IMG/VR virus record: IMGVR_UViG_3300034022_000723 | Span: 1 to 64,000 of that record | Source of the DNA: a virus | Reading direction: 5' to 3' (one strand) | DNA length: 64,000 bases | In this document: in pieces, positions 54,736 to 60,754 of the stretch | How positions within the stretch are numbered: the first letter of the stretch is position 1 | Layout of the letters: each line of letters begins with the position of its first letter | Position numbers and translations under genes: made by a program | Notes under the pieces: generated by a model | Told to the model about the DNA's origin: nothing | The model's database searches: none | The model's input: only the letters and a program-made list of their open reading frames with translations

Positions 54736-54756
54736 TAAAGAAATAAAATAAGTTAT

Positions 54757-55041
54757 ATGGATTTTGATTTCAAAAAAATCACTAAGGCTTGGTTTGATTC
54801 GTATTTTGGTTCGGATAAACAAAAAGAGATGGCGGTAAAACGTTCATCAATATGTGAAGTGTGCCCATCCCGTGACGTAAAAGTTAAAGGGATTGATTTA
54901 TTAACAGTATGTGGTGAATGCGGGTGCCCAATCAAGAAAAAAATATTTTCAGACGTTTTCAACGATTGTCCATTAAAAAAATGGGAATCAGTTGATTTAG
55001 AATATTTTCCATCAAGAAAAACTAATAAAACTTTATATTAA
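54757..55041 (+). CDS. Zinc-ribbon protein
   Basis: 94 aa. Cys residues C33, C36 (SICEVCPS), C52, C55, C57 (CGECGCP) and C71 (DCPLKKW) give a metal-binding knuckle pair; similar small proteins (AxKRxxIC..CP...CxxCGCP) are common in phages. Function unknown. It starts the coupled run of small genes that ends at 60723. Confidence 0.6.
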   Translation: MDFDFKKITKAWFDSYFGSDKQKEMAVKRSSICEVCPSRDVKVKGIDLLTVCGECGCPIKKKIFSDVFNDCPLKKWESVDLEYFPSRKTNKTLY

Positions 55042-55046
55042 ATTGT

Positions 55047-55427
55047 ATGATAACAGAAATCCATACATCAAATAAAATTTATATAAAATTTATTGATACT
55101 AAAAAAGGTTGGGGTGTCTTTTGTAAAGAAAAAATATTAAAAGATGAAATTGTAGAACAATGTTACGGAATAATTGATAATTATAAAACTACACCGTTAA
55201 AAGATTATTGTTTTGTATTAAACACAAAAAATCATCAGAACCACGACGCAATAATGCCAGTGGGGTATGGTGCAATATATAATCATAGTGATACACCAAA
55301 CATAACTTGGCAAAATATAGGTAAAATAGTAGAATTTATAGCCACTCAAGATATTGAAATTGGTGAAGAAATTTGTCATAATTATGGAGAAGGATATTTA
55401 GAAAAATGGGCCCACCGATTTATATAA
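55047..55427 (+). CDS. SET-domain protein, putative lysine methyltransferase
   Basis: 126 aa. GWGVFCKEKILKDEIVE (N-terminal SET strand), GAIYNHSDTPNITWQN (NHS 79-81, SAM site), and EEICHNYGEGYL (catalytic-type Tyr 113). Small SET proteins methylate protein lysines; in phages the target is unknown. The stop codon forms TAATG with the sulfotransferase start at 55427. Confidence 0.75.
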   Translation: MITEIHTSNKIYIKFIDTKKGWGVFCKEKILKDEIVEQCYGIIDNYKTTPLKDYCFVLNTKNHQNHDAIMPVGYGAIYNHSDTPNITWQNIGKIVEFIATQDIEIGEEICHNYGEGYLEKWAHRFI

Positions 55428-56026
55428 TGAAAATCGCATTAATATATATCGCTAGAACAGGATCAACTTCCTTATTGAAGTATTTTGCAAAATTAAAACC
55501 TAATTATGTTTGTTATAATGAACCATGGTTTCCATGGGCAAAGAAAAATATACATACCGAAAATACGGAGTACAATGAATTAATTAAAAACGATAATTTA
55601 TTTATAAAATCTACATTAACCCATCTACCATGTTCATTAGAAACATTAATTTCTGATTTTGATACTGTTATTTTTTTAATAAGAAAAGACCTTAAATCCC
55701 AAATAGAAAGTCATATTTTAGTGAATAAAGAAATGTCATATTTAAACACCACAAAAAGAAAATATAACATACACAATATAACTGAAAGTGAAATTGAACA
55801 TTATAGTGAGATTACAAATAATCACATACAAAAAATAAAAACCACATCTAATACATATAATGTACCTCTATTTTATTATGAAGATTTATATTATGGTGAT
55901 TTTCAACCGATATTTGATGAATTGGGAATTGTATATAATAAAGAATATTATGATGAATATTTAAATATTTCTAACAAATATAGAATTGGTAATATGGACA
56001 TTAAAAACCATAAAACTTTAATTTAA
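55427..56026 (+). CDS. Sulfotransferase
   Basis: 199 aa from the ATG at 55427 (an upstream ATG at 55406 lies in the SET gene). MKIALIYIARTGSTSLLKYF has the 5'-phosphosulfate-binding loop RTGSTS (R10-S15); IFLIRKDLKSQIESH (R86) is the 3'-phosphate-binding segment. PLFYYEDLYYGDF fits the C-terminal part of the family. PAPS-dependent, a possible user of the product of the APS kinase gene at 52049. Acceptor unknown. Confidence 0.8.
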   Translation: MKIALIYIARTGSTSLLKYFAKLKPNYVCYNEPWFPWAKKNIHTENTEYNELIKNDNLFIKSTLTHLPCSLETLISDFDTVIFLIRKDLKSQIESHILVNKEMSYLNTTKRKYNIHNITESEIEHYSEITNNHIQKIKTTSNTYNVPLFYYEDLYYGDFQPIFDELGIVYNKEYYDEYLNISNKYRIGNMDIKNHKTLI

Positions 56027-56503
56027 ATGAATATATGTAAAAATTTATTATCAGACAAAGAGTTATTTTTTTTAAATTCAATATGTTCAAATTTTGTTGA
56101 GACACAATTACCACACAATCGTAATAACTACGTTAGAAAAAACTTAAATATAAAAGAAGAGTTGTTAGAATATCAAAAAAGATGCTCAAAATATTTACCA
56201 GATGGGTATCAATTATATGATTTATGGATTAACAAGGTAACCAATAAAACAAATATTGATGACAATTATCATATTGATGTTGCGGATTTAAGTATCATCA
56301 CCTACATTAATGAAAATTTTGAGGGTGGAGAATTTCAGTATATTTTTAAAAATGAAGAAATAAAAGTAAAACCAATTATAAACCATAGCTTAATTATAAA
56401 TAAAGAAATAGAACATAGAGTTCTTAATGTAACTAATGGAGAAAGATTTAGTTTAATTTCTTTTTATAAAAAAATACAAAAAAAACAAAAAACATTAATT
56501 TAA
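56027..56503 (+). CDS. 2-oxoglutarate/Fe(II)-dependent oxygenase
   Basis: 158 aa. H82xD84 (NYHIDVADLS), H130 (EIEHRV), R140 (GERFSLISF), with ITYINENFEGGEFQYIF as the core strands. Short, like other phage members. The start is in a TAAATG context right after the sulfotransferase. Likely hydroxylase in the decoration cluster. Confidence 0.75.
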   Translation: MNICKNLLSDKELFFLNSICSNFVETQLPHNRNNYVRKNLNIKEELLEYQKRCSKYLPDGYQLYDLWINKVTNKTNIDDNYHIDVADLSIITYINENFEGGEFQYIFKNEEIKVKPIINHSLIINKEIEHRVLNVTNGERFSLISFYKKIQKKQKTLI

Positions 56504-57565
56504 ATGAATACATTTAAAAATATAGATTTAAAAAATTATGTTTGTAGTGTTCCATTTAATTCATTAGAAATACATAATAATGTTTGCTTTGTATGTTGTC
56601 CATCTTGGTTACCAAATAAAATAGAACTTAATGAGATTCCTTTAAAAGATGTATATAATAGTGAACCTGTTATTGATATTAGAAATTCTATTTTAGATGG
56701 TTCATTTAAATATTGTAATAAAGAACTTTGCCCATATTTAAGTAAATTGGTAAATTACGGGGTAACATCTGGACCCGTTACTTTAAAAACAAAATTAAAC
56801 CCAAGTTTTTATAATCCTATTATAAAAAATAATACACCGGATTATCTTATAATGAATTTTGACAGGACATGCAATTATAAATGCCCTTCATGTAGAATTG
56901 ATTTAATTGTTGAAAATGGAGAAGGTATACAACGTGTTGAAAAAACAATTGAAGATATAGATAATTATTATTCTGCAAATGTAAAAACACTATACATAAC
57001 TGGTTCAGGTGACCCATTTGTATCGGTGGGGTTTAGAAATTATTTAAGAAATTTTAATCCTAAAAAATATCCAAAATTAATATCAATTCATTTACATACA
57101 AATGCAAGTATGTGGGATAAAAAAATGTGGGATAGTATGCCAAATATTCATAATTATGTAAACACTTGTGAAATCAGTATAGACGCTGGCACTAAAGATA
57201 CTTACGAAAATAAAACAAGAATAGGTGGCAATTGGGAAAATTTAATGAATAATCTTAAATTTATCAATACATTACCAATACGTGTTAAAACATCGTTTGT
57301 TGTTCAAGATAGTAATTATATGGAAATGGAAACATTTTATAATTTAATGTATTCTATATTTAGAAAAAAAGTAGATGTGTTTTTTGGAAAGATAACAAAT
57401 TGGGGAACATTTTCCGAAGGTGAATTTAAATTAAAACAAGTATGGGATGCCGAACATCCAGAACATGAATTATTTAAAAAAGAATTTAATAAAATATGGA
57501 AAAATCAAAATCTATTCCATAATTTATATGAGTTTATTGATAACACTAATAAAACTTTAATATAA
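56504..57565 (+). CDS. Radical SAM protein
   Basis: 353 aa. C123xxxC127xxC130 (CNYKCPSC) binds the 4Fe-4S cluster; YITGSGDPF replaces the usual GGEPL; ISIDAGTKDTYE is the typical radical SAM strand. N-terminal CSVPFNSLEIHNNVCFVCCPS and KYCNKELCPYL hold extra Cys. Unlike the two 'twitch' members at 19335 and 22906 it lacks the HxxHP segment. Reaction unknown. Confidence 0.75.
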   Translation: MNTFKNIDLKNYVCSVPFNSLEIHNNVCFVCCPSWLPNKIELNEIPLKDVYNSEPVIDIRNSILDGSFKYCNKELCPYLSKLVNYGVTSGPVTLKTKLNPSFYNPIIKNNTPDYLIMNFDRTCNYKCPSCRIDLIVENGEGIQRVEKTIEDIDNYYSANVKTLYITGSGDPFVSVGFRNYLRNFNPKKYPKLISIHLHTNASMWDKKMWDSMPNIHNYVNTCEISIDAGTKDTYENKTRIGGNWENLMNNLKFINTLPIRVKTSFVVQDSNYMEMETFYNLMYSIFRKKVDVFFGKITNWGTFSEGEFKLKQVWDAEHPEHELFKKEFNKIWKNQNLFHNLYEFIDNTNKTLI

Positions 57566-57571
57566 TTAAAT

Positions 57572-58087
57572 ATGAAACATAACATAATAAAAATTGACAT
57601 AAATGACATAAATTTAATAAAACAAGTTTATAAAAATGGTGAAGAAAATGGTCATAATGTAGAAACAAATCCATACAATAAAAGAAGGGATAAAAATACT
57701 TATAGTACTGAATTAGTTAAAAGTGAAACGTTTTTTTGTGATACACGTAATAAAGAATTAGTCGATATTGTTAAAAAATATATTAACATAAATGAAACAA
57801 CGGAATATATTGTTAATATGCATTATATTAATTATAAAATAGGTGAGGAAGCAAAAGAGCATATTGATACCGGTGCCTCAATAAGAACATATATAATATT
57901 ATTAAATGATAATTTTAATGGTGGTGAATTTTATCTGGATAATATCCATATCCCTCTAAAATTGGGCGAAATAATTGAATTTGATGCCAATTTATTACAT
58001 AAGGTTACTCCCATAATATCTGGCAATAGAGAAGTATTAGCGATATGGATTTTACCATCGCAAAAAAATAAAAAAACTTTAACATAG
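57572..58087 (+). CDS. 2-oxoglutarate/Fe(II)-dependent oxygenase
   Basis: 171 aa. H97, D99 (EHIDTGASIR), H143 (LLHKVTPI), R153 (GNREVLAIW); TYIILLNDNFNGGEFYL core strands. Typical small prolyl-4-hydroxylase-like enzyme. Its stop overlaps the next start as TAGTG. Confidence 0.77.
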   Translation: MKHNIIKIDINDINLIKQVYKNGEENGHNVETNPYNKRRDKNTYSTELVKSETFFCDTRNKELVDIVKKYININETTEYIVNMHYINYKIGEEAKEHIDTGASIRTYIILLNDNFNGGEFYLDNIHIPLKLGEIIEFDANLLHKVTPIISGNREVLAIWILPSQKNKKTLT

Positions 58088-58251
58088 TGATAGTCCTGAT
58101 TTTATCACGTACAAGATGTGGATCTACTACATTATGTAAATGGATATCAAAAGAATTAGATATTGAATTAGATGAAACCCCATATGATAAAAAATATAGA
58201 AAAGACACATATACTTTAACGTATGATTTTAAAAGAAAAAATATTATTTAG
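58087..58251 (+). pseudogene. Truncated sulfotransferase fragment
   Basis: 54 codons from GTG 58087 to TAG 58249-58251. MIVLILSRTRCGSTTLCKWI is a sulfotransferase N-terminus with the PAPS-binding loop RTRCGSTT, like RTGSTS in the 55427 gene, followed by KELDIELDETPYDKK and then a stop. The remaining ~150 residues (including the 3'-phosphate motif) are missing; the next gene starts inside the last 29 bases. Probably the remnant of a second sulfotransferase, cut by recombination with the oxygenase repeat. Less likely a functional mini-protein. Confidence 0.6.
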
Positions 58252-58777
58252 TAAAGAGGAGTGTCAGTCCATTTTGAAAAATATTGAAAAATGGGATGAT
58301 ACTATTATAAGCGTACGATTGGGTGGACAATTAACCAACAAAGGAGGTATTATGAAATCGTTTAAAATAAATTGGGACGATAATAATAGTTGGATTAAAA
58401 ATAGAGTTATAAATTGGGTTAATTCTTTGGATGAGGTTTTGTATAAAATAAATCATAATAAAAACTTAAATGCGGGTTATAGAAAATATATCAAAGGTGA
58501 TTATTTTATAAAACATGATGATCATATTTACAATGGGGATAGGAGATTGTATACTATTGGTGTGATGATTCATAAATCGGAAGATTTAATTGGTGGAGAT
58601 TTAAAAATGTATATTAATAATGATGTAGTTAATATTGATTTTAATTTAGGTAATGTATATATATTTGATTCAAATACACCACATTCAGTTGATTTAATTG
58701 AATTGGGAGAAAGAATTACACTTATGTTTTTTATAGTTCAATCTGATACTATTAAAAATATAAAACATATTATATGA
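58223..58777 (+). CDS. 2-oxoglutarate/Fe(II)-dependent oxygenase
   Basis: 184 aa. H98, D100 (IKHDDHI), H154 (NTPHSVDL), R164 (GERITLMF); IGVMIHKSEDLIGGDLKMY core. N-terminal LFSKEECQSI is identical in the next gene and is encoded by a 29-base direct repeat, so the pair is a recent partial duplication or recombination product. Overlaps the next gene by 4 bases. Confidence 0.75.
   Translation: MILKEKILFSKEECQSILKNIEKWDDTIISVRLGGQLTNKGGIMKSFKINWDDNNSWIKNRVINWVNSLDEVLYKINHNKNLNAGYRKYIKGDYFIKHDDHIYNGDRRLYTIGVMIHKSEDLIGGDLKMYINNDVVNIDFNLGNVYIFDSNTPHSVDLIELGERITLMFFIVQSDTIKNIKHII
58245..58273 (+). repeat. 29-bp direct repeat, copy 1
   Basis: Identical over 29 bases to 58793-58821 (spacing 548). 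Lies at the codons for LFSKEECQSI and spans the stop codon of the truncated sulfotransferase. Confidence 0.9.
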
Positions 58778-59271
58778 TAAAACAAAATAAACTATTTAGT
58801 AAAGAGGAGTGTCAGTCCATTATTTTTTATGGAAGTAATAATATTACCGATTGGGATTATAACGATAGAAAATACCACTCACAACCAATTAATTATTCAT
58901 TAGATACTAAATGGTTATTTGATAAGTTAAAGGATTTTGTTGAAAGAGAAACAACAATTAGGATTAGAACAATAAAAAAAACGATACATTTTCATAAATT
59001 TACAAAAGGTGATTGGTTTGGAAAACATAACGATGTTAGAGATAGAAGATTATACGCCGTGGGAGTTTTATTGAACGATGATTTTGAAGGTGGTGATTTT
59101 AAATTATACAACCCAAATGAAATTATATTAGATAAAGTTATTGGAAATACATATTTATTTGATGTAAGAATAGACCACGAAATAACACCAATTTTAGATG
59201 GAGAACGATATTCTTTATTGTGGTTTTTACAAAACGAACATGTAAAAATAGAAACAAATAAATTAATATAA
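58774..59271 (+). CDS. 2-oxoglutarate/Fe(II)-dependent oxygenase
   Basis: 165 aa. H85, D87 (GKHNDVRDR), H135 (RIDHEITPI), R145 (GERYSLLWF), VGVLLNDDFEGGDFKLY. The C-terminal half is close to the 58223 protein in layout but clearly different in sequence; only the start is nearly identical. Tandem copies may hydroxylate different sites. Confidence 0.77.
   Translation: MIKQNKLFSKEECQSIIFYGSNNITDWDYNDRKYHSQPINYSLDTKWLFDKLKDFVERETTIRIRTIKKTIHFHKFTKGDWFGKHNDVRDRRLYAVGVLLNDDFEGGDFKLYNPNEIILDKVIGNTYLFDVRIDHEITPILDGERYSLLWFLQNEHVKIETNKLI
58793..58821 (+). repeat. 29-bp direct repeat, copy 2
   Basis: Second copy of the repeat at 58245-58273. Recombination between the two would delete or duplicate one oxygenase. 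Confidence 0.9.
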
Positions 59272-59272
59272 T

Positions 59273-59923
59273 ATGGAAAAAATATACTTTGATGATGAGA
59301 CATACATATGGAAAACTAAATTTGATATATCACATATGAAAGATAGTGTATTAGAAGAATGCCTTATTATTATTAAAGATATGGAAGATTTAAAGCCGAC
59401 GGATGCTTTTGGATTCTTTAGTGAATGGAAAGAAAATATAGATTTTAATGGTAATTTTGAATCAACTGCAAAAATACATGAAATAGTTAAAGAAGGAATA
59501 AATGTGTGTATTGAATTGTTTAATGAAAATATAAAATTACCATACAATAAAATAAATACAGAGGCGTGGATAAATGTTGTGAGAGCTAAAAATCCAAAGC
59601 AAAAAGATATTTCTAAGGAAAACGAAATAGTAATGCACAATCATACTGATTTAAATCATATGAGTAAAGTTTTTAGACCTGATTACACATATGTTCACTA
59701 TGTTCAGATGCCTGATAATTTAGAAGGTAACGATGGTGTGTTATACATAGAGGGTAAAGATGGAATTATTTATAATATTCTTCCAAAAGAAAATGATATA
59801 ATAATAATGGAAGGAAGAGTTCCACACGTACCTGCCTCTGCTAGAAAATCTACCAAAGATAGAATAGTTATAGCGGGTAATGTTGGATTTGAAATGATTA
59901 AAAAAACAAATACCTTAATATGA
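59273..59923 (+). CDS. 2OG-Fe(II) oxygenase-like protein
   Basis: 216 aa. MHNHTDLNHMSK (H124, D126), VHYVQMPDNLEGNDGVLYIE (core strands), IIIMEGRVPHVPASAR (H185) and R197 (KDRIVIAGNVGF) give the HxD...H...R set of Fe(II)/2OG enzymes in a cupin-like fold. Longer N-terminus than the other five. Overlaps the SGNH gene by 4 bases. Confidence 0.65.
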   Translation: MEKIYFDDETYIWKTKFDISHMKDSVLEECLIIIKDMEDLKPTDAFGFFSEWKENIDFNGNFESTAKIHEIVKEGINVCIELFNENIKLPYNKINTEAWINVVRAKNPKQKDISKENEIVMHNHTDLNHMSKVFRPDYTYVHYVQMPDNLEGNDGVLYIEGKDGIIYNILPKENDIIIMEGRVPHVPASARKSTKDRIVIAGNVGFEMIKKTNTLI

Positions 59924-60723
59924 GTCCATTAGAATATTGGAAACCTGAGACTTTTGAAATCTCATCATTTAAGTTTAAATTAGATGAACGAAAAAACAAA
60001 ATATTTAAAACATCGGGATCAGATAATACAGGTTTATGTACCTACACCTATAATGAATTAGGATTTAGGGGGGATAGTATAAAAAAAGAAGGATTTAAAG
60101 TAATGTCTTTGGGTTGTTCAATTACGGAAGGAGTTGGTGTAAATGATAATGAAACTTGGCCTGCACAATTTTGTAGTCATATGGAAAATGCGGTAAATTT
60201 TAATTTCGGAACAGGTGGAAGAAGTAATGATTTTATATGTAGATGTTTAATGAGTTATTATGATTTGATTAAACCAGATTTGGTTTTAATAATGTATACA
60301 TTCCCACATAGAAGAGAAATTTATACCGAAGATGGTGGAATTGAACCATTTATTCCAACAACTTCTTGGGGTTATTTAAAGGAGACGGATGACGGTATTA
60401 AAACACAAGAATATTTAACTTATTTACAAAATAATAATGAGGACATAATAAATTGGTATAAAAATCATTTATTAATAAAATATTTTTTAGAATCAAAAAA
60501 ATGTAATTGGATTTGGAATGGTGGAGAATTAAAATCACTTGAATATGATGACCCCAATAGGTTTGATGGAGATTACGGGAAATATTTAGATTTAGGTGTG
60601 GATAATCATCATCCAGGTCCAAACCATAATAAAACATATGCTCATAATTTACATGATTTTATATCAAAAAATTTCCCACAGTACATAAATAATTTACCAA
60701 AAAATATAGAAAATTTGATTTGA
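59920..60723 (+). CDS. SGNH/GDSL hydrolase-like protein
   Basis: 267 aa. LGCSITEGVGVNDNETW (block I, GCSITEG), GTGGRSNDFI (block II), IMYTFPHRREIY (block III-like), and DNHHPGPNHNKTYAHNLHDF (His). The N-terminal ~60 residues before block I (YTYNELGFRGD) are an extension typical of lipolytic SGNH proteins with a substrate-side strand. Last gene of this coupled run. Confidence 0.67.
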   Translation: MSPLEYWKPETFEISSFKFKLDERKNKIFKTSGSDNTGLCTYTYNELGFRGDSIKKEGFKVMSLGCSITEGVGVNDNETWPAQFCSHMENAVNFNFGTGGRSNDFICRCLMSYYDLIKPDLVLIMYTFPHRREIYTEDGGIEPFIPTTSWGYLKETDDGIKTQEYLTYLQNNNEDIINWYKNHLLIKYFLESKKCNWIWNGGELKSLEYDDPNRFDGDYGKYLDLGVDNHHPGPNHNKTYAHNLHDFISKNFPQYINNLPKNIENLI

Positions 60724-60734
60724 TTTTTCATTTA

Positions 60735-60749
60735 TTTTCATTATATTAT
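60735..60749 (+). promoter_or_regulatory. TTTTCATTATATTAT promoter candidate
   Basis: T-rich tract followed by TTATATTAT (60741-60749), 5 bases before the ATG at 60755. Only signal visible in the 31-base gap before the 998-aa gene. Confidence 0.5.
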
Positions 60750-60754
60750 CATTA

